Source: Actinomycetota bacterium
Lineage (GTDB): Bacteria > Actinomycetota > Thermoleophilia > Solirubrobacterales > 70-9
Direction: 5' to 3'
Assembly (NCBI GenBank): GCA_005885405.1
Contig: VAYN01000024.1
Span: 1-42,296 of the forward strand
Length of the DNA: 42,296 bases
Shown: positions 1-11,106 of the stretch, in pieces
How positions within the stretch are numbered: the stretch's first letter is position 1
Layout: every line of letters begins with the position of its first letter
Position numbers and translations under genes: made by a program
The notes under the pieces: generated by a model
Told to the model about the DNA's origin: nothing
Database searches by the model: none
The model's input: the letters and a program-made list of their open reading frames with translations, nothing else

Positions 1-1
1 C

Positions 2-499
2 TACGCCTTCGGGATGAAACTGATCCGCCAGCGCTGGCGGACGATCGGCTTCCCGACCGAGGAGTTCCCCCCGGGCGTCTTCCCCTTCCCACCCGACGAG
101 GACGAGCGGGAGGTGGCGGAGCGCCAGGTGGAGATGATGATGGCCGGCGTGATCGGCTCGCCCGAAGGCCCGCCGCCAAGCAAGGACCCCGAGATCCAGC
201 GCCTCTACTTCGACCTGATCAGCCGCGTCGCCGACCCGGCGGCCGCCAACGGCGAGCCCTTCGTCCTGCAGTGGCAGTTCACCGATGCGCAGCCGTGGCA
301 CCTCGTCCTCGACAACGGCTCGACCCGCGCCGAGCCAGGCCAGGCGCCGAACCCGAACGTCACCATCGAGGCCAGCTGGGCCGACTGGATCGCCGCCGGC
401 AAACCGGACGCCAACCAGCTGAAGATGATGCTGCAGCGCCGGATCCGCCCCCGCGGCAAGGTCCGCGACCTGGCGCGGTTCCGCAAAGTCTTCGGCTAG
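2..499 (+). CDS. SCP2 sterol-binding-domain protein, 5' end cut by window
   Basis: The reading frame is open to the left edge, so the ATG at 14 is probably internal and the N-terminus lies outside the window. The last ~90 residues read as an SCP2 (sterol carrier protein 2) domain: an aromatic-rich strand around WQF, a WHLVLDNG turn, then the typical small hydrophobic ligand-tunnel pattern with paired tryptophans (ASWADWIAAG) and a closing helix ending in RFRKVFG. Known SCP2 domains bind lipids or acyl-CoAs without catalysis. The part before it (first ~70 visible residues, Pro-rich then acidic) is not recognised and may belong to a fused N-terminal domain. It converges on the amidase gene across a GC-rich hairpin. 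The domain call is fairly secure; ligand and partner are unknown. Confidence 0.75.
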   Translation, partial: YAFGMKLIRQRWRTIGFPTEEFPPGVFPFPPDEDEREVAERQVEMMMAGVIGSPEGPPPSKDPEIQRLYFDLISRVADPAAANGEPFVLQWQFTDAQPWHLVLDNGSTRAEPGQAPNPNVTIEASWADWIAAGKPDANQLKMMLQRRIRPRGKVRDLARFRKVFG

Positions 500-503
500 G
501 GAT

Positions 504-520
504 GCGGCGCGGAGCGCCGC
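504..520. terminator. GC hairpin between convergent genes
   Basis: A perfect 7-bp inverted repeat (gcggcgc / gcgccgc) with a 3-base loop lies between the stop codons of the SCP2 gene and the convergent amidase gene. There is no T-run on either strand, so it would be a weak or factor-assisted terminator serving both directions. Confidence 0.45.
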
Positions 521-524
521 GCTT

Positions 525-1943
525 CTAGGAGATCGGCGGCCGGCGGTCCGCCCAGGGCCGCTCGGCCTCGATCTGGGCGGCGAGCGAGAGCAGCGTCGCC
601 TCCTCGCCGGGGCGGCCGATGACCTGGATCGAGAGCGGCATCCCCTCGGCGGAGAACCCGGCGGGAACAGCCATCGCCGGGTTGCCGAGGTGGTTCCAGG
701 GGACGCAGTAGGGATAGAAGCGGCTCATCCCCAGCACCGTCTGCAGGGCGCCCTTGCCCTCCCAGCGGCGGATCGGCAGCGCCGTCCCGCCCATCACCGG
801 CATCAGGAGGACGTCGTGGTCTTCGAAGATCGCGTTGACGCGGGCGGAATCGCCTGCGCGGCCCTCATTGCGGGCTCTCTCGTAGAGGCCGTTGGGAAGC
901 ATTCCGCCCAGCCGGCCGAAGCCGCGGGTGCGGCTTTCCAGCCGCTCGGGGTGGGGCACAGCCTTGACCGTCTCGGCGACGCCCCCGAGGAAGCGGGCAG
1001 TGATGTTGTTACCGATGTTGCCCCAGTCGGGGTCGCGCCGGGAGACGTCGTGGCCGAGGCCGTTGAGCAGGTCGACCGCGTCGGCGACCGCGCCTTTGGC
1101 GTTTTCGTCGACGGTGGGTGGCGCCGCTGCGCGGGGCGGCTTCGTCGACCAGGCGACCTTGAGCTTGCCGGGCGGCGTCTTCGCGGCCTCGACGAAGGGG
1201 CGCTCGGGCGGTGGCGGCGCCTCGGGCTCGCGGGAGCCACCGGAGACGACGTCGAGCCAGAGGGCGGTGTCGAGAACGGAGCGGCTGAGGCAACCTTCCA
1301 CCGCCAACCCGCCCCAACCTTCGAGATTGGGGTCGAGCGGGACGCGGCCGCGGCTCGGCTTCAGCCCGAAGAGGCCGCAGGAGGCGGCGGGGATGCGGAT
1401 CGAACCGGCGCCGTCGCCGGCGGAGGCAATTGGGACCAGCCCGGCGGCGACCGCCGAACCAGAGCCGCCGCTCGAGCCGCCGGGCGTCCGCTGTGGGTTC
1501 CAGGGGTTCCGCGTCACCCCATAAGTCGCAGACTCACTGAACCCGCAGATCGCCATCTCCGGCAGCAGCGTCAAGCCGACGATGATCGCGCCGGCCTCGC
1601 GCAGGCGACGGACGAACTCGGCGTCGGCCTTGGCCGGCTCGGTAAAGGCATCGGTGCCATGGGTGTTGATCTCCCCGGCGACGTCGACTTCGTCCTTGAT
1701 CGCGATCGGCACCCCCAGCAGCGGCCGCTCGTCGCCGGCCCTGATCCGCGCCTCAGCCTGCTCGGCTTCCAGCAACGCCTTCTCGGCGAAGACCTTCCGA
1801 AACGCGTTCAGCTCAGGATCAAGCCGCGCAATCCGGTCAAGACTGAGCTGCACCAGCTCCTTAGGGGAGACCTCCCCCGCCCGAACCATCTCCGCCTGCC
1901 GCGCAGCGCCGGCAAAAGCGATGTCGTCTCCACCCGGGATCAC
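525..1943 (-). CDS. amidase (amidase signature family)
   Basis: Amidase-signature hydrolase of 472 residues, the usual family length. The Ser-cisSer-Lys triad can be placed: Lys83 in IAIKDEV, cis-Ser157 in the glycine/serine-rich GGSSGGS segment, and nucleophile Ser181 in GAGSIRIPAS, with the 24-residue Ser-Ser spacing known from GatA. Such enzymes hydrolyse carboxamides; the substrate cannot be read from sequence. GatA is unlikely because no gatB/gatC neighbours are present and the C-terminal part resembles stand-alone amidases. It lies 29 bases downstream of the MMPL exporter gene on the same strand, so co-transcription is likely. Confidence 0.88.
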   Translation of the reverse strand: MIPGGDDIAFAGAARQAEMVRAGEVSPKELVQLSLDRIARLDPELNAFRKVFAEKALLEAEQAEARIRAGDERPLLGVPIAIKDEVDVAGEINTHGTDAFTEPAKADAEFVRRLREAGAIIVGLTLLPEMAICGFSESATYGVTRNPWNPQRTPGGSSGGSGSAVAAGLVPIASAGDGAGSIRIPAASCGLFGLKPSRGRVPLDPNLEGWGGLAVEGCLSRSVLDTALWLDVVSGGSREPEAPPPPERPFVEAAKTPPGKLKVAWSTKPPRAAAPPTVDENAKGAVADAVDLLNGLGHDVSRRDPDWGNIGNNITARFLGGVAETVKAVPHPERLESRTRGFGRLGGMLPNGLYERARNEGRAGDSARVNAIFEDHDVLLMPVMGGTALPIRRWEGKGALQTVLGMSRFYPYCVPWNHLGNPAMAVPAGFSAEGMPLSIQVIGRPGEEATLLSLAAQIEAERPWADRRPPIS

Positions 1944-1972
1944 CCAGCCATCCTATTGGCCGGGCAGCCAGA

Positions 1973-4207
1973 TCAGGCCTTCGCACCCTCAGGCTCGGGC
2001 TCACCCGAGCCGCCCTCGAAGCTGAAGTCCGGGACCACCCGATCGAGCCAGCTCGGGAACCACCAGTTCCAGTTGCCCATCAGCTTCATCGCCGCCGGGA
2101 CGAGGATGAGGCGGACGAGGGTGGCGTCGAGTGCGATCGCGACGGCGCAGCCGACGCCGAGCTCCTTGATCGAGGGGACGCCGGTGAGGACGAAGACGGC
2201 GAAGACCGAGGTCATGATCAGCGCCGCCGAGGAGATCGTGCGGGCGCTGGTCGAGAGGCCCTCGGCGACGGCGCGTTCGTTTTCGCCATGGACCATGTAG
2301 CGCTCGCGGATTCGCGACATCAGAAAGACCTCGTAGTCCATTGAGAGGCCGAAGACGATCGCGAAGATCAGCGGGATGTTGATCGTGTCCAGCGCCCCCT
2401 GGCTTTCGAAACCGAGGAAGCCGTCGAACCACCCCCACTGGAAGATCGCGACGAGGACGCCGAAGGCGGCGCCGATCGAGAGCAGGTTCATCAGCACCGC
2501 CTTCAGCGGCAAGAGCAGCGAGCGCAGCATCACCATCAGCACGAGGAAGCTGAGCGCGAGGACGAAGAGGATGATCTTCCACATCGAGCCGCTGACCTGC
2601 TGGCGGACGTCCTCCCCGCGCGCGGTCTCACCGCCGACGTTGACTTCGGCCTGCTGCGCCAGCACCGAGGCGGGGACGACGGTGTCGCGAAGACGGTCGA
2701 CCAGGGCCACAGCGGCATCCGACTCGCTCGGCGCGCTCGGGGTCGCCTGGACGAGGACGCTGCCGCCGTCCTCGGTGTAGGCGGGCACACCCACCCCGGC
2801 CACACCGGTCGTGCCTTCGAGATCTCGCATGAACCCCACGACTGCGGCTTTGTCCTCACCATTGGCGGGGCCGTCGAAGCGGGCGACGATCTGGACCGGG
2901 TCAGTGCCGCCGCCGAGCTGCTCGGAGGCGATTTCGGTGCCGACCCGCACGTCGCTGTCCTTGGGGAACTGGGCGATGGCTTCGGTCCCGGTCTCGAGCG
3001 AGAGCAGCGGGCTCGCGAGCAAGAGGAGGACGGCGGAGACGCCGACGATCGCCGTCCACGGTCGGGCCATCACCCGTTCGGTCCAGGCGCGCCAGAAGCG
3101 GTTTTTCCCGGCCGCCGCCTGCTCGGGCGTGCGCCGGCGGTAGAAGCGACGCTGGAAGAAGCGCTCGACCTTGCCGACGACGCCGCCCGGCAACACGCGG
3201 TCGCCGAGCATCGCGATCAGCGCCGGCAGCAGCGTCGTCGCGGTCAAGATCGAGACGGCGACGACGGTCATCGCGCCTAGCGCCATCGAGCGCAGCGCCT
3301 GGTTGTCGACCATCCAGAGCCCGGCCAGGGAGATGATCACGGCGAGGCCAGAGAAGGTGACCGCGAGGCCGGAGGTAGAGAGCGAGAGCGCCCGCGCCTC
3401 CGCCGGCTCGCGCCCGGCTTCGCGCTCCTCGCGGTAGCGGGCGAGGATGAAGAGCGAGTAGTCGACGGCGACGCCGATCCCGATCATCGAAGCCATGTTG
3501 GTGACAAAGACCGAGGTCTCCAGCTGCAGCGAGAAGAAGTAGATCAGCGCCCCGGTGACGAGGACACTGACGAAGCCGAGCGCCAGCGGCAGAGCCGCCG
3601 CGGCGAGGGAGCCGAAGACGACGAGGAGGATGATCGCGACGATCGGGAACCCGGTCCCCTCGGCCTTGGCGAGATCTTCCTTGGAGATTTCCTGCATCCC
3701 CGCCCAGATCGTCGGCTGCCCGACCAGATAGGGCGTGACGCCGGCGTCTGCCGAACCCGGTTCCAGGTCTTCGCGCAGCGTCGCGGCGGGGTCGATCAAC
3801 TCGTCGGAGGAGAGGTCGCTGCGCAACGGCACCAGAACTACGTCCTCACCGGCGAGAAGTTGCCGCCGTGCCTGCCTGGCCGCCGGGGCGGGGAAGGTGA
3901 CGTCATCGAGCGTGGCCACTTCGTCCTGCACCCGCGCCACCGCAGCCGCCCGATCGGCCGCACTCGCATCCGGCTCCGCCTTCAGCACCACCGCGATCCC
4001 GTCCGCCTGCGAGCCGAAGTCGTCCTGCAGCGATTCGCTCACCTTCATCGACTGGCTGCCCGGAACGTCGAACCCGCCGCCGGTCAAGTGGTCCGTCTGT
4101 TTCGAGGCGAAGGGCAAGGCCAGAAGAACGATCAGCACCCACCCACCGACGACCCAGCGACGGCGCCTGCCGAGCACCTGCGCCAGTGACCTCATCGCGT
4201 CTTTCAC
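1973..4207 (-). CDS. MMPL/RND-family transporter
   Basis: 744-residue polytopic membrane protein of the MMPL branch of the RND superfamily. A TM helix at ~19-35 is followed by the FDVPGSQS motif and a ~140-residue extracytoplasmic porter domain, then a TM block (~186-335) with the DYSLFILARYRE signature at 249-260. A second porter domain follows (~405-540), and a second TM block (~543-720) has LSMDYEVFLMSRIRERY at 622-638. The duplicated two-half architecture is complete, and the two intramembrane Asp-Tyr pairs are the proton-relay positions of the family. Substrate is likely a lipid or other hydrophobic compound (inference). The C-terminal tail is short and acidic. It probably heads a two-gene unit with the amidase and is divergent from the broken corA gene. 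Confidence 0.9.
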   Translation of the reverse strand: MKDAMRSLAQVLGRRRRWVVGGWVLIVLLALPFASKQTDHLTGGGFDVPGSQSMKVSESLQDDFGSQADGIAVVLKAEPDASAADRAAAVARVQDEVATLDDVTFPAPAARQARRQLLAGEDVVLVPLRSDLSSDELIDPAATLREDLEPGSADAGVTPYLVGQPTIWAGMQEISKEDLAKAEGTGFPIVAIILLVVFGSLAAAALPLALGFVSVLVTGALIYFFSLQLETSVFVTNMASMIGIGVAVDYSLFILARYREEREAGREPAEARALSLSTSGLAVTFSGLAVIISLAGLWMVDNQALRSMALGAMTVVAVSILTATTLLPALIAMLGDRVLPGGVVGKVERFFQRRFYRRRTPEQAAAGKNRFWRAWTERVMARPWTAIVGVSAVLLLLASPLLSLETGTEAIAQFPKDSDVRVGTEIASEQLGGGTDPVQIVARFDGPANGEDKAAVVGFMRDLEGTTGVAGVGVPAYTEDGGSVLVQATPSAPSESDAAVALVDRLRDTVVPASVLAQQAEVNVGGETARGEDVRQQVSGSMWKIILFVLALSFLVLMVMLRSLLLPLKAVLMNLLSIGAAFGVLVAIFQWGWFDGFLGFESQGALDTINIPLIFAIVFGLSMDYEVFLMSRIRERYMVHGENERAVAEGLSTSARTISSAALIMTSVFAVFVLTGVPSIKELGVGCAVAIALDATLVRLILVPAAMKLMGNWNWWFPSWLDRVVPDFSFEGGSGEPEPEGAKA

Positions 4208-4326
4208 AGCCAGAACCTCCTCGTCGCCGGGTTGAGCCTCTGCCAGCCTCCCGCGGCGGCGGGACCCGGGTCTGTGACCCGCATCACTCCGTGCGCGCCG
4301 TCACGCGCAACCCATACCCTGAGCCG

Positions 4327-5234
4327 ATGATCGTCGACTGCGCGGCGTACGAGGGGGGACGGCGGCGGGAGGGCGAGCTGTCGCTGGAGCGCGCCGGCGA
4401 GGCGGCCTCCGAAGCGGGGACCTTCGTCTGGATCGGTGTTGTCGAGTTGAGGACGCGGTGCGGGCGCATCAGCGGCCGAAGGTCGAGGAGTACGGGGAGA
4501 CGATCCACGTGGTGGTGAAGACCGCCCGGTACGTGGACCCGAAGGAGGTGATCGAAGTCGGCGAGCTCTCGGTCTTCGTCGCCCCCGGGTTTGTGATCAC
4601 CGTCCGCCACGGCAACGCCGACCTGGCCAAGGTGCGGGAGCGGCTCGAGGGGCGGCCCGACCTGCTGGAGAAAGGGCCGGGCGCGGTCCTCTACGCGATC
4701 TGCGACCACGTCGTCGACCGCTACATGGAAGCGGGCCACGGCTTTGACGAGGACGTGCGCGAAGTCGAGCTGCAGGTCTTCGGCGAAGGCCAGAACCCGA
4801 CCGAGCGGATCTACAAATTGGAGCGCGAGGTGCTCGAGTTCCAGGCCGCCGCGGTCCCGCTCGGCGAAGCGCTGGAAGAGCTCTGCCGGGCCGAGGGGAC
4901 GGTGATCCCGCAGGCGCTGCACGAGTACTTCCGCGACGTCGAAGACCACCTGCGCCGGGTCGCCACCCGGATCGAGAACTTCCGCCAGCTCCTCGACAGT
5001 GCCCTGGAAGCGAACCTGACGCAAGTCTCGATGCGCCAGAACGAAGACATGCGGAAGATCTCCGCCTGGGTCGCGATCGCCGCCGTGCCGACGATGGTCG
5101 CCGGCATCTACGGGATGAACTTCGAGACGATGCCCGAGCTGGAGTGGCGCTTCGGCTACCCCACCGTGCTCGCCGTCGTCCTCGCGATCTGCGTCTTCCT
5201 CTACTGGCGCTTCAAGCGCGCTGGCTGGCTGTAG
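4327..5234 (+). pseudogene. corA: CorA-type metal transporter, internal deletion with frameshift
   Basis: The beginning and end of a CorA-family Mg2+/Co2+ channel lie in different frames. From the ATG at 4327 the frame reads a typical start (MIVDCAAYEGG ... FVWIGVVE) to about 4446. From about 4446 the next frame reads VEDAVRAHQRPKVEEYGE and continues to the stop at 5234, including the long helical domain, the YGMNFE motif (the GMN selectivity filter) and the final two TM helices. In relatives, FVWIG and VEDAV are separated by about 20 residues; here only 8 bases separate them, so about 60 bases plus frame are missing. A GTG at 4458 could give a 258-residue protein without the N-terminal strands. 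Whether this is true decay or an assembly error cannot be decided here. Confidence 0.8.
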
Positions 5235-5240
5235 GCGCCG

Positions 5241-5849
5241 CTACTCGGAGCCGAGCAGGTAGCGCGCCGAGGCAACGCCGACGGCGAAAGCGCCGGTGGT
5301 GTCGCGGGTGGGATCCGAAAGGGCCTGCAGCGCGAACCCGTCGCCGAGGGCGAAGAGGTAGGAGACGACGTCCTCGGCCGCGAATCGCAGCTTCAGCACG
5401 CCCTCCTCTTCCTTGCTCTGGAGGACCTCGGCGACATGGGAGCGGGTCTTCTCGAAGAGCTGGCCAACCTCGCGCTGGATGTCAGGGTTGCGGCGGCCAG
5501 CGCTGAAGAGCTCGTAGAGAAGGAGAAAGAACCCGGGTTCGTTCTCGATCATGTCGGTGAGGCTGGCGACGAGCGCGTCGAGCACGCCGTCGACCGTCTT
5601 CGCCCCGGCCAGCCGCTCGTCGAGACGATCAACCCGCAGCTCGGTGTCGCGGCGGACGACCTCGACCAGCAGCCGCTCCTTCGTCCCGAAGTAGTAGTGG
5701 AGAAGGCCGCGGCTGACGCCCGCCTCGCGGGCGACATGCTCAAAGGTGGAGCCGGCGGCGCCGCGCCGGGCTACGGAATCCCGCATCGCGTCGACGATGC
5801 GCTGCGCCTTGTCGCCGCTCAGCTCCCGTTCTTTGGTCGCAGCCTCCAT
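5241..5849 (-). CDS. TetR-family transcriptional regulator
   Basis: 202-residue TetR/AcrR regulator. The N-terminal DNA-binding domain occupies ~13-60, with the helix-turn-helix FEHVAREAGVSRGLLHYYFGTKERLL clearly recognisable (split here by eye at residues ~36-61). The C-terminal helical ligand and dimer domain (~80-195) has an ENEPGFFLLLYELFSAGRR stretch typical of the BetI-like C-terminal group. It converges on the corA remnant with 6 bases between stops. The gene follows a long palindromic element on its 5' side and has only a weak Shine-Dalgarno before its ATG. Its target is not evident: the nearest divergent partner is not adjacent, so it may control itself or a distant gene. Confidence 0.9.
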   Translation of the reverse strand: MEAATKERELSGDKAQRIVDAMRDSVARRGAAGSTFEHVAREAGVSRGLLHYYFGTKERLLVEVVRRDTELRVDRLDERLAGAKTVDGVLDALVASLTDMIENEPGFFLLLYELFSAGRRNPDIQREVGQLFEKTRSHVAEVLQSKEEEGVLKLRFAAEDVVSYLFALGDGFALQALSDPTRDTTGAFAVGVASARYLLGSE

Positions 5850-5871
5850 CCCAGATCAGTCTAGTCCCCGA

Positions 5872-5973
5872 CCTGACGGGCTCAGGGGCCGCCAGGCAAG
5901 GACGCAGTGAGCGCCGTGTGCTCTGCACACAAGCGAGGGAGGACGCAGCATGGCGGTTCCTGAGCCCGTCAGG
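5872..5973. repeat. 102-bp palindromic element with nested hairpin
   Basis: The outer arms 5872-5886 and 5959-5973 are perfect 15-base inverted repeats (cctgacgggctcagg and its complement). The pairing continues inward through ggccgcca (5887-5894) and tggcggtt (5951-5958), giving a stem of about 23 pairs if G-U is allowed. Inside sits a second perfect hairpin (gtgtgc 5916-5921, loop tct, gcacac 5925-5930) and a 9-base direct repeat aggacgcag at 5899 and 5940. It abuts the stop codon of the small membrane protein gene and ends 22 bases before the TetR start. It could be a dispersed repeat (REP-like), a structured RNA or a terminator; there is no T-run. Confidence 0.7.
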
Positions 5974-6402
5974 CTAGGAGCCGTTGATGCTGGTGGTGGA
6001 GGTGTACTCGAACTCCTCTTCGGCGCCGAAGAGCGCGTCGAGCACGGCCTTGCGGGCACCCTCGCTCACGGCCAGGGCGATCGCGCCGCCGATGATCGCG
6101 ATCAGCAGCAGGCGGCCGATTCCGCCCTTGCGGCGCTTCGGCTTGCTGCGAATGCTCTCGGAGGCTTCCTGCAGGCTCTCGGCAGCCTTGCGCAGGTCCT
6201 TCTGGACCTTCTTGTCGCTGGTCACGGCCTTGACCGTGCCCTTGCCGTTGCCGGTCGCGCGGCCGTAGGCGCTCTTGGCTGATTCGAAGGCGTCCTTGAG
6301 GCTGTCGCGGAGCTCTTCGTCCTCCATCAGGCGCTGCACATAAGGGTTTTCGCGGGCGGTCTCATAGATGTCACCGGCGCGCGCGGTTTTCGTCTTGCTC
6401 AT
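5974..6402 (-). CDS. small single-pass membrane protein, unknown function
   Basis: 142 residues. The first ~95 are hydrophilic and mostly helical (charged, Lys/Glu/Ser-rich, with SDKKVQKDLRKAAESLQEA as a likely coiled coil). A basic patch KPKRRKGG precedes one TM helix at ~99-118 (LLLIAIIGGAIALAVSEG), then a short C-terminal tail ending FEYTSTTSINGS. The basic patch just before the TM helix suggests the N-terminal part is cytoplasmic. The start is supported by a good Shine-Dalgarno (gaggag, about 6 bases upstream). No family name is recognised with confidence. It is followed directly by the palindromic element. Confidence 0.75.
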   Translation of the reverse strand: MSKTKTARAGDIYETARENPYVQRLMEDEELRDSLKDAFESAKSAYGRATGNGKGTVKAVTSDKKVQKDLRKAAESLQEASESIRSKPKRRKGGIGRLLLIAIIGGAIALAVSEGARKAVLDALFGAEEEFEYTSTTSINGS

Positions 6403-6464
6403 GCCATCTCCTCACTGGGGTTCCGTAGCCGTCACCAGAATAACTCTCTGGCCCTTACCCGGGA

Positions 6465-7948
6465 TCAACCGGGGCCAACACCGTCCAACAGCACGCCGTT
6501 GTTTCGAAAATTCGTCTGGGCGTGGCGGAGGCCTCGCAGGCGCAGCGGCGCCAGCTCCGGACCGCTCACCCGGTAGCGGCGGATGAAGAGCTCGCCGACC
6601 TCTTCGTGGCTGGTTTCGCGGAAGCCCGGACCGAGCAGGCGCGCCGGCGGCGGCGGCGCTTCGCCGATCGAGACAAAGGTGATTTCGCGGACCAGCCAGT
6701 CGTAGCCTTCCGATGCTTTGAGCTGGATCGCCCCGGTCGAGAGGTAGTAGCGGAGCGGCGCCTCGCCGATCACCCAGGTGACCGTCGCCCGCGGCCCGTC
6801 GCGCTCGCCGAGGTGCTTGGCGACCTCCTCCCAGTCCGGGCGCTGCAGCTCGGGGTCGGTGCTGGCATGGACGCTGAAGCCGAACGAGTAGACGACGAGG
6901 AGGACCGCGACCGCGGTGCCAAGGCGGCGGGCGCGCTCGACCGTGAGGGCGACAGCGACGGCGACGAGAAGGGGGACCAGTGCCGGCAGCAGGTTGCGGG
7001 AGAGGACGAAGTCCTTGCCGCCGGGCCCGAGCGCCAGCAGCAGCGGGATCGCGATCGCGGTCATCCCGACCAGGAGCGGGATCGCCGCCCCGCGTCGCTC
7101 CTCGCGACTCCCTCGCCAGACCAGCAGGACGAAGGCGACGGCGATAAGCGCCAGCGGCACGAGTGCCGGGCCGACCTGCTCGGCGCGGCCGATGATGTCG
7201 CCGATCTCCCCGATCGTGAAGGTGATCGCGGTTTCGCCGAGGCGGTGCCCGAGGCTGAATTTGCCGATCCATTCAGCGTGGCCGTAGGACATCTGGTGGT
7301 AGGCCAGCGGCGCCAGCAGAAGCGCCGCCAGGCCGATGATCCAGAGGCCGCGGAGAATCGCCCGCCCGCGCCGGCGGGCCAGCAGCAGGATCTCGGCGAG
7401 GAGCGGGAAGACCGCGAAGTAGTGCGTGGCCAGGGCCAGCGCCGAGAAGACGCCCCAGAGGATGAAGTCGCGCTTCTCCTCCGGGCGCTCGGACTCCATC
7501 GCCCGCACGCAGTAGAGGAGCGCAAGCGCACAGAAGAGTGCGAGCAGCGAGTAGGCGCGGGCCTCCTGGGAGTACCAGAGGAGCATCGGGTTGACGGCGA
7601 CGAGCGCCGCCGCGATCACCCCGGCGCGCTCCCCGCGCAGTTCCCGGCCGATCAGGTAAGCGACCGGGATCGTCGCCACCCCCGCGACGGCCGAGAGCGA
7701 GCGCAGCCCCCACTCCCCCGTCCCCGCCACCTGGGTCCAGAGCCAGGCGAGCGCGTAGTAGAGGGGCGGCGCCGACTCGGAGAACCCGACCGCGTCCATC
7801 GCGTGGCCGAAGCCGACCCGCAGCACTCGGCTGGCGGTGACGATCTCGTCATGGTGGTAGGCCTGGACGCCGAGGGTGGCGAAGCGCAGGCCGGCGCCAA
7901 GGGCGGTCAGCCCGACGACGATCCAGAAGGCGCGCGAGCGGTTGCGCA

Positions 7949-7949
<1 letters not shown>
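6465..7949 (-). CDS. GT-C (family 39-like) membrane glycosyltransferase
   Basis: 494-residue polytopic protein of the PMT/ArnT-type GT-C fold. After the first TM helix the extracytoplasmic loop carries the acidic pair Asp34-Glu35 in HHDEI, the catalytic position in this fold. A second loop has PMLLWYSQEARAYSLL (~121-136), a signature shared with bacterial GT39-like mannosyltransferases and arabinosyltransferases. About ten more TM helices follow to ~370, and then a soluble C-terminal domain. These enzymes transfer sugar from a polyprenyl-phosphate donor outside the membrane; donor and acceptor are not identifiable here. The start is GTG and overlaps the lon stop by one base (TAGTG), so translation is probably coupled to lon, an unusual pairing. 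Confidence 0.85.
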
Positions 7950-10353
<2,404 letters not shown>

Positions 10354-10357
<4 letters not shown>

Positions 10358-10752
10358 TTGCGCCCTATTGGGACGCGGCGCGTGGTCTCGGAGGGATCGC
10401 GAAGCGGCAGCTCGATTCGCAGGATGCCGTCTTCATAAGTAGCGCTGGCCGCCTCGGCGTCGACCTCGACCTGGAACTCGACGACCCGGCGGAACTGGCC
10501 GGAGGGAATCTCCACCTGCTGGTAGACCCGTCCCTCGGTCTCCTGCACGTGGCGCTCGCCGATGATCGCCAGGTGGCGGCCGCTGACCTCGATCCCGACC
10601 TCGGAGAGCTTGACCCCGGCGAGGTCAACTTTGACGATCGCCCGCTGCGGTTCGCCGCAGTAGTAGACGTCGATGTTGGGCGAGAACCCGCTCTCGCGGC
10701 GGGTCACGTAGCGGGTGCGGCTCCAGTCGACGTAAAGATCCCGGCGGGGCAT
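10354..10752 (-). CDS. Hsp20/alpha-crystallin small heat-shock protein
   Basis: About 132 residues when started at the ATG at 10752 (MPRRDLYVDW); an upstream in-frame extension to 10821 exists but is basic, Pro/Arg-rich and unlike the family. The alpha-crystallin domain runs ~25-115: NIDVYYCGEPQRAIVKVDLAG, the GRHLAIIGERH strand pair, then the GQFRRVVEFQVEVD segment and YEDGILRIELPL, the last being the conserved (G)xLxIxLP-type strand. There is a short C-terminal tail with VPIGRK, an I/V-x-I-like oligomerisation motif. It is an ATP-independent holdase. The 4-base overlap with lon suggests coupled synthesis, delivering aggregated clients to the protease. Confidence 0.93.
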
Positions 10753-10789
10753 CGCGCCAAAACATAATGCGCCGATGGCGGCTGGGCGA

Positions 10790-10981
10790 CTAGGCCGGGC
10801 GCGAGGCCCAACGCGGTGCACGCATCAGGAGCACCGGCTGGCGGGGCGGGATCAGGCCCTCGGGGCGGTTCGGCCGGAAGGTCGTGCAGGCCTCGTTCAG
10901 CTCAAGGGCGCAGAGGAGATTTTTGCGGAAATAGCAGTCCTCACACGTCGGCGGCTTTGGCTTGCGCGGCACGAGGCGCAT
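10790..10981 (-). CDS. 63-residue Cys-rich protein, unknown function
   Basis: Started at the ATG at 10981 (MRLVPRKPKPPTCEDC). Four cysteines are arranged CxxC ... C ... C within ~30 residues (CEDCYFRKNLLCALELNEACTTFRP as seen across residues ~13-37), a pattern that suggests a small zinc-binding fold. The C-terminal tail is basic and Pro/Arg-rich. The frame stays open upstream to 11152, but that extension lacks any recognisable pattern. It lies 37 bases upstream of Hsp20 on the same strand, so it may be the first gene of the Hsp20-lon unit, although an AT-rich patch just before Hsp20 could be a separate promoter. The family is not recognised. Confidence 0.65.
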   Translation of the reverse strand: MRLVPRKPKPPTCEDCYFRKNLLCALELNEACTTFRPNRPEGLIPPRQPVLLMRAPRWASRPA

Positions 10982-11092
10982 GTTTGCATCGACGCCGGGT
11001 AAGCGTCGGGGCCGATTCCGCAAATCGCTACCTCTTTGAAACAGCTTCGTCACAGCTTCCCTGCGTCTTGCGGGAACGCGGGTGCCCAGCGC

Positions 11093-11098
11093 TAATAT
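11093..11098 (+). promoter_or_regulatory. -10 element of a probable leaderless promoter
   Basis: The hexamer taatat (TAnnnT form) ends 8 bases before the hydroxylase ATG at 11107, the spacing at which transcription would begin at or next to the A of the start codon. A ttgcgg at 11068-11073 is a possible -35, with a slightly long 19-base spacer. No good Shine-Dalgarno is present, which fits a leaderless mRNA. Confidence 0.5.
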
Positions 11099-11106
11099 CG
11101 AGAGCG

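Noticed and set aside
690-2300. 536-residue ORF on the plus strand opposite the amidase
   Set aside because: It is the complement of a confidently identified gene, with Arg/Gly/Ala/Asp low-complexity composition typical of shadow frames in G+C-rich DNA.
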